Source: Planctomycetota bacterium | Lineage (GTDB): Bacteria; Planctomycetota; Phycisphaerae; UBA1845; UTPLA1 | Reading direction: 5' to 3' | DNA length: 64,000 nt | Assembly (NCBI GenBank): GCA_016712275.1 | Contig: JADJRI010000010.1 | Span: forward strand, 91,168 to 155,167 | In this document: in pieces, positions 29,475 through 38,461 of the stretch | Layout of the letters: each line of letters opens with the position of its first letter | How positions within the stretch are numbered: the first letter of the stretch is position 1 | Program-made: the position numbers and the translations under genes | The notes under the pieces: generated by a model | The model's input: the letters and a program-made list of their open reading frames with translations, nothing else | The model's database searches: none | What the model was told of the DNA's origin: nothing

Positions 29475-29695
29475 CTGGTCTTGCCGGGGCATTTTGCAAT
29501 GTGCCGACGAGACTTAAGGGGGACGCCCTATTAGAACATTCAATCGATAATTGACAAGGGGCTTGGCGACCAGAAACAGAATCGCAGCCGAATCACATCG
29601 CCAGGCGAATTGTTCGGCTTGCCAGTCCGCCCCGCGTTGTCACAAATTCAGCAGGAGGCTATACTGTCAGACAATCAGTATTCGGAGCAACGCAC

Positions 29696-29920
29696 ATGCC
29701 CATTCACGAATTTCATTGCCCCGATTGCGACCATGTTTTTGAAGAATTGGTCCGCGAATCGTCGTCGAAGACTGCCATTGTCTGCCCGACCTGTGGCGGC
29801 AAGAAGGTATCACGGCAATTCAGCGTTTTCGCCGCACGTTCCGGGTCTGCGACAAAGGAAAAGGCTCCGGTCGGTGGCTGCGGCCGATGCGGTGATCCGC
29901 AAGGCCCGTGTTCCCTTTAA
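29696..29920 (+). CDS. FmdB-family zinc-ribbon protein
   Basis: 74 residues. ATG 29696 starts MPIHEFHCPDCDHVFEELV, the FmdB pattern; the zinc ribbon pairs CPDC and CPTC are at residues ~8-11 and ~30-33. A Gly/Cys-rich end (GGCGRCGDPQGPC) is also typical of the family. FmdB-type proteins are described as putative regulators; no direct biochemical function is assigned here. It begins a plus-strand cluster of small genes. The frame is intact. Confidence 0.85.
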   Translation: MPIHEFHCPDCDHVFEELVRESSSKTAIVCPTCGGKKVSRQFSVFAARSGSATKEKAPVGGCGRCGDPQGPCSL

Positions 29921-29964
29921 GGACTTGAAAGGACTAGGCCGATCAGGCCTCCACCCAATTCGAT

Positions 29965-30422
29965 ATGGCCGACCACCGCCCTTCAAGCAAGGTTCATTCC
30001 ATCACCCTCGGAGCGATTCTGGCCTGGCTGGTGCCGGGCTTGGGACACTGGTGGATTGGCGAGCGCCAACGCGCCGTGATCTTCTTCATTGTCATTTCAG
30101 TCACATTCTGGGGCGGCATTGCCGTGGGAGGCGTTCGGTCGGCGGTGACCGCCAAGGAAAACGGCCTCTGGATCGCCGCTCAACTTTGCACCGGACCCCA
30201 ATCGCTCTTCGCCCTGTCTGTCAGCCGCAATCTCGAAGACGAGGCCAGGCGCGACCCATCCAAGCAATTCAAGGCGCATGGCCGGCCGGGGACATCGGCG
30301 TGGTCTATGCGGGCGTTGCCGGTCTGCTCAACTTGCTTGTCATTCTTGATGTCTTGTCCCGCACGGACGCCCTACGCAACGCCGTTGTTGCAACGACAAA
30401 CCCGAGAAAGGCGGTGCGTTGA
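29965..30422 (+). CDS. DUF6677-type small membrane protein, one frame break
   Basis: About 151 residues from ATG 29965. ITLGAILAWLVPGLGHWWIGERQRAV... (first 20: see positions 30-45) fits the DUF6677 family seen in planctomycetes: a helix, the motif VPGLGHWWIG, a basic stretch and a second helix (FFIVISVTFWGGIAVGG). A break near 30275 (GGCCGGCCGGGG run) leaves the first frame; the second continues WPAGDIGVVYAGVAGLLNLL to stop at 30420-30422. Four short hydrophobic segments in total. Function unknown. Confidence 0.75.
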
Positions 30423-30426
30423 CCCG

Positions 30427-30663
30427 ATGATGCTGGCCAACATATTGCACGACCTTTTTATCGAGCCGAAGATCATCACCGGGCAGGGCCGCCTTCTTAT
30501 GCTGCTTCCTTTGGCAATGAGCATCAGTATTGTTTACAAGACCATTCGATGTCAGAAATTGTCGGCCGTTCCATTGGCGAGCCTGAGTTTGTGCATCACC
30601 ATCGTCGTGGGCATGCTGCTTGTCGGGGCTGCCCTTCTATTGACGTATGAGTTTCTCGCCTGA
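30427..30663 (+). CDS. 78-residue two-helix membrane protein
   Basis: Starts at ATG 30427 or 30430, four bases after the preceding stop, so probably coupled to it. Two hydrophobic segments (LLMLLPLAMSISIVYKTI and SLSLCITIVVGMLLVGAALL) flank a short basic loop. No known motif. The DUF6677-like gene upstream and the ACT gene downstream are on the same strand. Function unknown. Confidence 0.7.
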   Translation: MMLANILHDLFIEPKIITGQGRLLMLLPLAMSISIVYKTIRCQKLSAVPLASLSLCITIVVGMLLVGAALLLTYEFLA

Positions 30664-30694
30664 GTTGCCGATTGCATTATTCGGAGGAATCGCC

Positions 30695-31164
30695 ATGTCG
30701 ATGCAAATCAAAAAGGCCGTGCTTTGGAAGATCGATACGCCAAACACGCCGGGCGCATGGCATCGACGCTCGGTCCGCTGGCGGAAAGCGGAGTGAATCT
30801 TGATTTGGTCATGGGTTACGCCAATCCGGATAAGACCGTCGTTTCGATTGAAGTTTTTCCGATTGCGAATGCCCGTGCCCAAAAAGCGGCGCGGGCCGCG
30901 GGCCTTTCCAAGGCTGAATTTCCGTGCGTTGTGGTCAGCGGAAAAAACAAGGCTGGAATCGGCCGACAGATTTCTGCCTCGCTTGCGGACGCCGGCATAA
31001 ATGTGAATTTCTTTGTCGCGCAGGCGCACGGAAAAGAATATGTCGGCCTGTTCAGCTTTGAGGCCCAGTCCGAAGCCGATTTGGCCATGAAAGTCCTGAA
31101 GAACTCACTCAATGGCCGAAACGGAAATGGAAAAAAAAAAACGAAGACCCGGCGAACGGCTTAA
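30695..31164 (+). CDS. ACT-domain protein, one frame break near N-terminus
   Basis: About 156 residues. ATG 30695 lies 7 nt after GGAGGA. The N-terminus (MSMQIKKAVLWKIDTPNTPG) runs into RMASTLGPLAESGVNLDLVM after a frame break near 30755-30765; this is the ACT-domain pattern (RPGxLxxxLxPLAExGVNL). A second ACT-like unit follows (GIGRQISASLADAGINVNFF; SEADLAMKVLKNSL). The tail is Lys/Arg-rich (NGKKKTKTRRTA) and overlaps no gene. ACT domains bind amino acids or nucleotides and regulate metabolic enzymes; here it is free-standing, ligand unknown. Confidence 0.75.
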
Positions 31165-31195
31165 GAGCCGATTTCGCCCAATGAGGGGTGGAGAC

Positions 31196-32458
31196 ATGCG
31201 TTCTACATTGATTGGCATTTTGTTTGTATGGGGAATGATGTCCGGATGCGACAGCAAGCAAAACAACAATGGTCCTGCATCCGCCAACCAGTCTCCCTCA
31301 GGTTCCGCGCCGCAAACTTCGGTCCAGTCCGCTCCGGCGAATCCGACGACCGCACAGCCTGCGGCGCCGGCCGGGCCGAAATGGAGCATTCAGGAAGCAT
31401 CACATGATTTCGGTAATGTATGGACAGGCCGAAGGATCATTCACCCTTTTGTCATTCGCAACGACGGCACAGCACCCTTGCGACTGACCAAGCCCAAGGC
31501 CTATTGCAGTTGCTCTCAGGCGTCCTCTTATCCGGAAGTCATTGAACCGGGAAAGACCGGGGAAATACAATTCACACTGAACCTGCAGAATAAATCGGGA
31601 CCGGTCCACGAGACACTCGAATCGACAACGAATGATCCGCAAAACCCTTCCTTGAAAGTAACTTTGACGGGCATTGCGCGAACCGTGTGCGAACTGGAAC
31701 TTGTCGAGGATCAGGGGCTGATGGATGGCACAACGCCTCCCGACAAGGCCAAGGAAATCGCCGCCTATCCGCCCAATTTCGACCGCATCACTTCGAACCA
31801 GAATTTGCGCCGCGTGATTCGAATGAAGAACACATCGGGCGAGCCGATCCACCTCGAAATGCTGCCGATTCGTTCGGCCGCCATTTGGGATGACAAGGGC
31901 CAAAGCAAGATGGTCGCGCCCATGTTCGACGCCATTCTAAATCCGCTTCAGGAAGGTGAAGTGTACGACTTGACGATTGTCGGCAAACCGCCGTTTGAGC
32001 CCGGCAACAACATCACTGCGATACAATTCAAAACAGTAATTGCCGAGTATCCGACCTACGAGGTGAAGGCAACGGCATTTTGTCCGCCGCGAATCGAAAT
32101 GTCGCCCTACAAAATCGTGTTCAACCAGCAGGCTTCCAAGCGGCAGCGAATCGTTACTTTTCGTAATAATGGCACGACTCCCTTCAAGATCACCTCAATC
32201 GCCGTCAGCAATCCTGACATCAATGTGACACTGCTGCCGACCAATCCCAGCGATCCGAGTCTTTCGCAGGTTGAGGTTCTAATCCCGTCCGATCCGGCTT
32301 ACCTGCCGCCGACGTACGGCGAGGTCATACGAATCGAGACCAATGACCCCGAAAAGGGAACAATCGATATTCAGATTCTTCCCCATATGTCCAATCCGGC
32401 AACGCCTCGACCCGCCGACAAGCCGCTGACTTTTACACCCGGCAAAATGCTTCAGTAG
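31196..32458 (+). CDS. DUF1573-containing lipoprotein
   Basis: 420 residues. ATG 31196 starts MRSTLIGILFVWGMMSGCDS, a lipoprotein signal with lipobox MSGC. After a Gln/Pro/Ala linker, a DUF1573 Ig-like domain (KWSIQEASHDFGNVWTGRRI; PFVIRNDGTAPLRLTKPKAYC with a paired Cys region CSCS) is followed by further Ig-like repeats (QRIVTFRNNGTTPFKITSIA; YGEVIRIETNDPEKGTIDIQ). Likely attached to the membrane facing the periplasm, structural or binding role. Its end overlaps the end of the opposite-strand kinase gene by 7 bases. The frame is intact. Confidence 0.85.
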   Translation: MRSTLIGILFVWGMMSGCDSKQNNNGPASANQSPSGSAPQTSVQSAPANPTTAQPAAPAGPKWSIQEASHDFGNVWTGRRIIHPFVIRNDGTAPLRLTKPKAYCSCSQASSYPEVIEPGKTGEIQFTLNLQNKSGPVHETLESTTNDPQNPSLKVTLTGIARTVCELELVEDQGLMDGTTPPDKAKEIAAYPPNFDRITSNQNLRRVIRMKNTSGEPIHLEMLPIRSAAIWDDKGQSKMVAPMFDAILNPLQEGEVYDLTIVGKPPFEPGNNITAIQFKTVIAEYPTYEVKATAFCPPRIEMSPYKIVFNQQASKRQRIVTFRNNGTTPFKITSIAVSNPDINVTLLPTNPSDPSLSQVEVLIPSDPAYLPPTYGEVIRIETNDPEKGTIDIQILPHMSNPATPRPADKPLTFTPGKMLQ

Positions 32459-35154
32459 GCCGCGCCGGGTTGTGTCGTCAATGTTGATTCTTGCTTGATG
32501 TCCAATTCCCGAAATTGAAGCTTCATGGCCGGGCGCACACCCAGATCATCGTGCCGGTAATCCGCCGATGCGCCGCGCCGCGCCGAGACGCGCGCGTGCG
32601 ACGCGGAATCGCGAAAGCCTCCGCCGCGAATCACACGGTATCCAGCCTCGCCCCGCCCGGAAAGACGGCGCCCGTCGTGCGGCGTCACGCCCAGCTCGTA
32701 ACTGCCCAAAGCGTCAAAGGTCCACTCCGCAACATTACCAATGACGTCGTGAAGTCCGAACCCGTTCGGCCGATATCGACCGACCGGCGCGGTCACATCT
32801 GCAAACTTGTCAAAAACGATCAGGTCTTCGCCGAGATTGGCATTGGCAAGGATGGACTCGGGAGAATCGCCGGTCCACCATGGTGTCGAAGTACCGGCAC
32901 GCGCAGCATATTCCCACTGGGCCTCCGTCGGAAGCGACAGCCCCGAACTCCACAAAACCTGTTCGCATTCGGTCCATGAGATTTGATCGATCGGCCGCTG
33001 CTTGTCCGCACGGGCATCACCCACTGTTCCGGCGGATGTGGAAACGGCGCGTGTGAGTCGTCGCCATTGCTCCACGGTCATTTCGAATTTGGAAATGAAG
33101 AAGGGATCGAGTAGCACAAAGTGGGCCGGCAGCTCATTTTTTTCCGCCGGCGGATTCATTCCCGTGTTCTCGGAACGTGTCGAGGCATCTATATGGCCCG
33201 ATGAAGCGCCCATTTGAAAGCGTCCGCCGGGAAGCAGCACAAGTATGAGACCGGAGCCGTCGCCGATTTCGAGCTTTCCGTCCGCATCACGCACCGGAAT
33301 GCTCCCGGATTGAATATGGCAGAATTCCCACAAGCCGCTCACGGGGTCACGCCCGACCGGAACGAGCCCAAGTTGCGGCTGGAGCCACGAATGGCCCGAA
33401 CCGACGGATTCCTTGAGGATTGCAGTCGACTCACTGTATTGCGGGCAAACGGAAGGATCACCGATTGACGTCACAACATCGGCCCATTGCAACTTATGTC
33501 GAATCAGGGAATCGAGCTTGATCGTCTGCGAAAAATTCAGGCGTCGGCGAATGTTGGCGACAATGCCGATTTGCGGATTAAAAAAAGCCTGCAAGTCCTG
33601 TTCGAGCAGAATAAGGGCGTCATGCTGTAATCGATCGGCCGGATCTCGAAAAATACAAACATGGCCGGTGGAAACGACCTTGAGAAGGTGCCGCTCCTGC
33701 GCCTCCAAGTCTTCAATGTATGCCCTTTGCCGCGCCCGCTCGGCCGAAGGTTGGGTCGAGGTTTGCGCTAATATGGCCCGCTTCGCTTCCAAGTCCGAAC
33801 GAAGCTCCCGCAGTTCGAGCACATTGCGCAACACACTTCGGTCAAAGTCGCGCTTTAGATTGAATTCAACAGATCGCTCGTGCAGCTTTTGCAATTCCTG
33901 GCGGCATTCCAGCATGCGGGGACGAAGCTGCTCGGCCTGTGAAAGCCACGCGGCCATCTTGCCGGAATTCTCAGGAACGGGAGGTCCCAGGTTCGCGGCT
34001 TCCTGTTGAAGCTGTTCCAGCATGGCCGCGCTGGCCAACATTCTGATTTGTTCAACTCGCTGGTGATACAGGTTCAGGCCCCAGGTGCTGGCAACGAGTG
34101 CCAGCAGCAAAACACTAAAAACGGTCGCCGTTGATATGACGAGGCCCTTGTTTCGACGCGTGAATTTTGAAAAGCGGTAAAACGCGCCCGGCGGCCGGGC
34201 ACGAATCGGTTCATCGTTCAACAGCCGCCGCAAATCGGCCGCCATTTCGGCACAGGATCGGTATCGTCGTGCGGGGTCCTTTTCGAGCGCCTTGAGTATG
34301 ATCGTTTCGACATCTCCGCGATAGCGACGATTGACCAGACTCAGTCGCGTCGGCTCATCCTCCTGAATGGCGCGAACCGCCTCGGGGATGGACTGTCCGC
34401 TGATATTGAAAGGATAACGGCCGGTGAGCATTCGGTAGCCGAGAACGCCCAGCGCATACACGTCCGAGCGGCGATCGACTGCATCAACATCGCCGCGCAC
34501 CTGTTCGGGGCTCATGTAGGGCAATGTTCCGACGAGCTTGCGAGCCTCGGTGCGCATTGTGGCGGCCTGAATATCGACATCCGTCACCCGGGCCACGCCA
34601 AAATCCAGAACTTTGGGCTGACCCGCCGAATCGACCAGAATATTGCTGGGCTTGAGATCGCGATGGATGACGTTGTTCTGGTGGGCATGCTCGACGGCAT
34701 CGCACACCTTCGCGAGCAATTCGAGCCGGCCTTCAGTCGTGAGGCTATTGGCCTCGCAGTAGTCCGTGAGCGACAGGCCGTCGACGAGTTCCATTGCGAA
34801 GAATGGTTGCAAGCCCAGATTGCTTTCGGCCATGCCGCCTTCATAGATATGGGCAATACCGATATGGTGCAGTCGGCCGAGGACAAGCGCCTCTTTCTCA
34901 AATCGTCGCAGCATGTCGACACTGACGATTCCGGATCGAAGGACCTTTAGAGCTACGATGCGCTGGGTATGCGGTTGCTCCGCCTTGTAAACAACGCCCA
35001 TGCCGCCATGGCCCAGAATGCTCAGAATCTGATAGTCGCCAATTTGGGCCGGTTTAGCGGCAAGCCTTTCATCGGCCTCGTCGACCTGATGTCGCACCGC
35101 CTCGATGAGATCGCGGTCGACGGAGGAGATGGGCTCATTCGGTTTTCGCACCAT
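32452..35154 (-). CDS. Transmembrane Ser/Thr protein kinase with C-terminal SUMF1/FGE-like domain
   Basis: About 900 residues. The chosen start is ATG 35154; GTG 35166 immediately follows the sigma-factor stop. The kinase domain (~40-305) has the glycine loop GHGGMGVVYKA, HRDLKPSN, DFGVAR and GTLPYMSPEQVRG. One membrane helix (~337-359, ISTATVFSVLLLALVASTWG) is followed by a long helical, charged coiled region. The last ~220 residues form a formylglycine-generating-enzyme-like domain (LPGGRFQMGASSGHI; LPTEAQWEYAARAGT; VIGNVAEWT; VIRGGGFRDSASHARVSARR); without catalytic Cys evidence it is best read as a ligand-binding sensor fold. The directly upstream ECF sigma factor suggests a signalling pair. 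Intact frame. Confidence 0.95.
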   Translation of the reverse strand: MVRKPNEPISSVDRDLIEAVRHQVDEADERLAAKPAQIGDYQILSILGHGGMGVVYKAEQPHTQRIVALKVLRSGIVSVDMLRRFEKEALVLGRLHHIGIAHIYEGGMAESNLGLQPFFAMELVDGLSLTDYCEANSLTTEGRLELLAKVCDAVEHAHQNNVIHRDLKPSNILVDSAGQPKVLDFGVARVTDVDIQAATMRTEARKLVGTLPYMSPEQVRGDVDAVDRRSDVYALGVLGYRMLTGRYPFNISGQSIPEAVRAIQEDEPTRLSLVNRRYRGDVETIILKALEKDPARRYRSCAEMAADLRRLLNDEPIRARPPGAFYRFSKFTRRNKGLVISTATVFSVLLLALVASTWGLNLYHQRVEQIRMLASAAMLEQLQQEAANLGPPVPENSGKMAAWLSQAEQLRPRMLECRQELQKLHERSVEFNLKRDFDRSVLRNVLELRELRSDLEAKRAILAQTSTQPSAERARQRAYIEDLEAQERHLLKVVSTGHVCIFRDPADRLQHDALILLEQDLQAFFNPQIGIVANIRRRLNFSQTIKLDSLIRHKLQWADVVTSIGDPSVCPQYSESTAILKESVGSGHSWLQPQLGLVPVGRDPVSGLWEFCHIQSGSIPVRDADGKLEIGDGSGLILVLLPGGRFQMGASSGHIDASTRSENTGMNPPAEKNELPAHFVLLDPFFISKFEMTVEQWRRLTRAVSTSAGTVGDARADKQRPIDQISWTECEQVLWSSGLSLPTEAQWEYAARAGTSTPWWTGDSPESILANANLGEDLIVFDKFADVTAPVGRYRPNGFGLHDVIGNVAEWTFDALGSYELGVTPHDGRRLSGRGEAGYRVIRGGGFRDSASHARVSARRGASADYRHDDLGVRPAMKLQFRELDIKQESTLTTQPGAAY

Positions 35155-35166
35155 GGCGCGCAACAC

Positions 35167-35802
35167 TCAATGATAGTTTAGGAACTTCGAGTCCGAACCC
35201 AACTGCTGGCGGAGCCGGCCGACGGCGCGGATGCGCATCAAATGAACCGCTCCCGGTGTCTTGCCCAGTTTCGCAGCCACTTCGACGACGCCAAGGCCAT
35301 CGAAGAAGACCCATCGAACGACGTTGCCCCAATCCCGGGGAAGCGCGTCGATTTCCGCTTCGAGCAATTGCCGCAGCTCCTTGTCCATCGCATGCCACGA
35401 CGGCGTCGCCATACCGCCTGTAATCAGATCGTAGAGCCAGGCGAAGTCGTTTTCATTTTCTGGGGCCGAAATGCGATTGGATGGCTGCGGCCGTTTGTCA
35501 CGCTCCAGGGACTGAATGGCGTCGCGAAGGTTGTTCTCGGCGATGCGTCGCAACCAGCCCGGAAACGAGCGGCCGTCGCCTTTGAAGTTGGATATCTGAA
35601 GAAAGGCCTCAAAATATGTGACCTGCATGATGTCACTGGGTTCGAGAACGGATTGCCACTTGGGATTGATCTCGAGACGTTCGCGAATGTGCGGCCCATG
35701 GCGCAGCAAGAGCTGCTCGAGGGCATCCCGATCGGCGGCCCGCGCGCGAAGCAGAAGTTGGTCATCGGAGGGGCCGGCCGAACTGTCTAACGGCAATTCC
35801 AT
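35167..35802 (-). CDS. ECF-type RNA polymerase sigma factor
   Basis: 211 residues. Region 2 (DQLLLRARAADRDALEQLLL; SDIMQVTYFEAFLQISNF; FPGWLRRIAENNLRDAIQSL) and region 4 (ALPRDWGNVVRWVFFDGLGV; KLGKTPGAVHLMRIRAVGRL) are clear. Planctomycetes encode ECF groups next to Ser/Thr kinases, and here the stop is directly followed by the kinase start. I infer that the kinase controls this sigma factor, for example by phosphorylation, in place of an anti-sigma factor, none of which is seen nearby. Start ATG 35802. Confidence 0.9.
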   Translation of the reverse strand: MELPLDSSAGPSDDQLLLRARAADRDALEQLLLRHGPHIRERLEINPKWQSVLEPSDIMQVTYFEAFLQISNFKGDGRSFPGWLRRIAENNLRDAIQSLERDKRPQPSNRISAPENENDFAWLYDLITGGMATPSWHAMDKELRQLLEAEIDALPRDWGNVVRWVFFDGLGVVEVAAKLGKTPGAVHLMRIRAVGRLRQQLGSDSKFLNYH

Positions 35803-36017
35803 TTTGCAGCCTGGATGCTAACAAACTAAACCAGTTCGGCGGGCCAAGTAGGGACTGCCTGCCCTGTCCCTATCTTACAGGGAAATTGTATTGGCATCAG
35901 ATGGTTTTGCGGAATGTGGTGAATTATCAACCGACTGCGCAAATCTAAATCGATGCCATGCCGCCTTGGCCGGTTCGCCCATGGATCACCGCGTACTTTG
36001 GCATCGCCATGAGTATT

Positions 36018-37697
36018 TTATTCCCGTTCCGCACGGATCAGGATGACATCAACCACGGGCTCTTCGCCGTTCAGTTCGACGGCGGCAATCGCGTCCGCAA
36101 CGGACATTCCCTCGATCACATTCGCAAATACGGTGAATCCGCCGTTCTGGTTGTCGAGATTGCCCGAATTGTCATTGAGGTTGACGAAGAACTGCGACGT
36201 GGCGGAATCCGGGTTGCCGCCGACCTTCGCCATGGCGACCGTGCTGCGGAGGTTGCTACGGCTGGGGCTGAACTCATTAACGATCGGATCGCGCAAGCCG
36301 TCGGGCTGCACCATTCCGGGCAGGAACCCGCCGCCCTGAACAACGAAATTCGGCACGACGCGGTGGAATATGGTTCCATCGTAAAATCCGTCTTCGACGT
36401 ACTGGATGAAATTCGCAGTGGTGACGGGCGCATCATCGACCAATTCGAAGACCATTTCGCCAAGCGAGGTGACGAGCCTGACCTTGTTGGGCGTGACCAC
36501 GCGAATGGCATCGTCGAGCGTCGCTGTGCCCGTGTCGGGATTGGTCACAATCAGGTTGTAATCCCCAAGAGCAGCGCCGCTAAGATCGAATTCCGCGTTA
36601 AGCTGATTGGGACCCCCAAATGAAACGGTTGATGCGTTGATTTGCGTGCCGCCGCGTTCGAGGCGAGCCGTCGCACCATCTGCAAAATTAAAACCGTCGA
36701 TGTCGAAGGCAAAGTCCTCGGTATCGATCACGCCATACCGATCCGACACGGATGTCAGCGCAATGTCATTCGATGTAACCGTCACCACGCTCATGACAAA
36801 ATCCGTGACGCCCTGATCGTCGAACACATCCAATCGGACGGTGTAGTCGCCCGGCGCGCTGTAGATGTGCTGCACGTCCCGGCCGCCGTTAATCGAAGTT
36901 TCGCCGTCACCGAAGTCCCAGTAATAACGAACGATTTCGCCATCGGGATCGTTGCTCCGGGCACCGCTGAATCGAACAAGCAGCGGATTCTCGTCATCGA
37001 CCTCAAATCGAAAGCGCGATTCCGGAACGCCATTGACAAACAGCGTCCGCTCCGTGAAGGTCCGCGCGCCGCGATTGTCTTTCACAGATAGTCTGATCGT
37101 GTAGAGACCGGCCTTGGCATAGCCGTGCTCCGCCGTCGAACCCAGCGCTTGCCCCCCATCGCCAAAATCCCACCGGTGCTCGACGATCGAGCCATCCGGA
37201 TCGCGGCTGCGGGTGCCGTCGAATTTCTTGGAGATGCCCACGGTCGTTTCAGAAGGCGGCACGTCCTCAAATGTAAAGGAAGCGATGGGTTCGACATTCG
37301 GCCCCAGCACATCGACCGGCAATGAACCGGTGGCGAGCAGCCGAGCAGGTTCATTCTTGACGATGTCGGGCGCGGAGAAGAGTCGCACCGTGACAGTAAA
37401 CGTGCCGTTATCGTTATAGTTGTGTGAGACAGCCTTTCCGCGGGCAATCGTGAGATCGCGCATCGTGCCACCATCACCGAAGTCCCAATTGACTCGAGCT
37501 GCATCGGGATAGCTTCGAAGATCCACCTCAAACGTGCGCTGACCGGCATCCTCTCGTGGCGAGCTGGCCAGAATCGCCGGCTCGCCGCGCAGATTGATGA
37601 GCAAATCCAGATTGGCGCCCGGATCGCACGATTCGCCGCTCATTCCGAGCGATGCGATCAAACATGCCAGAATTGATAATGTCGTCATTCGCTTCAT
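36018..37697 (-). CDS. Secreted PKD-repeat protein fused to a cyclophilin-type peptidyl-prolyl isomerase
   Basis: 559 residues, intact frame, ATG 37697. After the signal peptide (MKRMTTLSILACLIASLGMS; a Cys follows in GESC but without a typical lipobox) come three PKD domains (NWDFGDGGTMR; HRWDFGDGGQA; YYWDFGDGETS) and one IPT/TIG-like domain (~330-420). The last ~150 residues are a cyclophilin domain: VRLVTSLGEMVFELVDDAPV, FHRVVPNFVVQGGGF, AMAKVGGNPDSATSQFFVNL, FANVIEGMSV. It should catalyse proline isomerisation outside the cytoplasm. Whether the PKD stalk anchors it to a surface polymer is inference. Same strand as the sigma/kinase pair, but separated by about 215 bases. Confidence 0.9.
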   Translation of the reverse strand: MKRMTTLSILACLIASLGMSGESCDPGANLDLLINLRGEPAILASSPREDAGQRTFEVDLRSYPDAARVNWDFGDGGTMRDLTIARGKAVSHNYNDNGTFTVTVRLFSAPDIVKNEPARLLATGSLPVDVLGPNVEPIASFTFEDVPPSETTVGISKKFDGTRSRDPDGSIVEHRWDFGDGGQALGSTAEHGYAKAGLYTIRLSVKDNRGARTFTERTLFVNGVPESRFRFEVDDENPLLVRFSGARSNDPDGEIVRYYWDFGDGETSINGGRDVQHIYSAPGDYTVRLDVFDDQGVTDFVMSVVTVTSNDIALTSVSDRYGVIDTEDFAFDIDGFNFADGATARLERGGTQINASTVSFGGPNQLNAEFDLSGAALGDYNLIVTNPDTGTATLDDAIRVVTPNKVRLVTSLGEMVFELVDDAPVTTANFIQYVEDGFYDGTIFHRVVPNFVVQGGGFLPGMVQPDGLRDPIVNEFSPSRSNLRSTVAMAKVGGNPDSATSQFFVNLNDNSGNLDNQNGGFTVFANVIEGMSVADAIAAVELNGEEPVVDVILIRAERE

Positions 37698-38054
37698 GAC
37701 GGATTTGCCCCTTCCCCCGAATCATCTGAATCTGATTGCGGTCGAATGCCGACGGCCCCCTGCCATCGTTTTATGCGAGAACATCGTTCGAACGATTGTA
37801 TTCCCACGCCAAGGGTCGAGTCAGCACGGCGTGGCGATAACACGTCCTCAAAATGAATGTGTCACTACCGCACATGAGTTGGGGAATAGTTACCACAGTG
37901 GGAAAGGGTTTGCGCGATGGAATTACCCAATCTCGTGTTGCTGGGTGTGCGACAATACACGGTCTCTTCCCTGTATCATCCATGCCAGCCTATAAGTCAT
38001 TGCAAAAGCTAATCTTAAAGGCACAAGACAATTCACAACTCCTCGCCATTTGAA

Positions 38055-38070
38055 TTGGCATGGACTTTGC
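38055..38070 (+). promoter_or_regulatory. Sigma-54-type (-24/-12) promoter
   Basis: TTGGCATG-GACT-TTGC: the -24 GG (38057-38058) and -12 GC (38069-38070) are exactly 12 bases apart, and the flanking bases match the consensus TTGGCACG-N4-TTGC at all but one position. Expected transcription start is near 38082. Confidence 0.7.
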
Positions 38071-38081
38071 CTATGTAGTGG

Positions 38082-38272
38082 GGTGTCAATGCGGCTCGAC
38101 TGGACGTGAATTCGAAAGCGACCGTCAGCGGCTTTGAAGGTTTGGATCGACTACTACCCCCAAGCGACGAGTTGCGGTGACTTGTCCTTGGAAACGTCGT
38201 GCTGACCCAGAAATGGGTCGGTTGTGTGTGAGGGGTGGGCCAGAGTGCGAGGCTGGCCCACCCTGCTTTTTT
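38082..38272 (+). ncRNA. Candidate orphan small RNA, about 190 nt
   Basis: Predicted from a sigma-54-type promoter upstream, a strong terminator downstream and no protein frame in between. Stems visible: 38112-38119 with 38131-38137 (one bulge), 38160-38164 with 38187-38191 enclosing a small hairpin, a 6-bp hairpin 38204-38219 capped by a GAAA tetraloop, and the terminator stem. It does not show the conserved parts of tmRNA, RNase P RNA or SRP RNA. Family unknown. Confidence 0.5.
38233..38272 (+). terminator. Rho-independent terminator of the candidate small RNA
   Basis: An 11-bp perfect stem (38233-38243 with 38253-38263), 9-nt loop, then TGCTTTTTT. No plus-strand protein gene lies upstream within 5 kb, since the nearest genes are on the minus strand, so it must serve a non-coding or unrecognised transcript. 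Confidence 0.9.
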
Positions 38273-38461
38273 ACTTCCCTACTGCCACGATAGTAGCGAG
38301 AGCCGCAAGGATATTTCAAGACAATTTCATTCAAAACATGGTGCGGGTCAGAATCGCTGTTCCAAAAACTCGCTTAGAGATGCCTGACTGCTGATTTCAC
38401 AGCCAAATCCCGAAGCTCTTTGCAAAAACGGACGTTGCCGTAAAGGGCCGCGGCAGTCGGC

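Larger units (their letters stand above)
37698..38461. other. Long intergenic region with an internal small-RNA transcription unit
   Basis: 764 bases between the cyclophilin gene start and the M20 peptidase stop. Open frames here are short and not protein-like. It holds a sigma-54-type promoter (38055-38070), a structured transcript and a terminator (to 38272), listed separately. I see nothing else in 37698-38054 or 38273-38461. Confidence 0.6.

Noticed and set aside
35890..35912. A second sigma-54-like site (TTGGCAT...TTTTGC)
   Set aside because: The GG-GC spacing is 16 bases instead of 12, so it is not a -24/-12 promoter.
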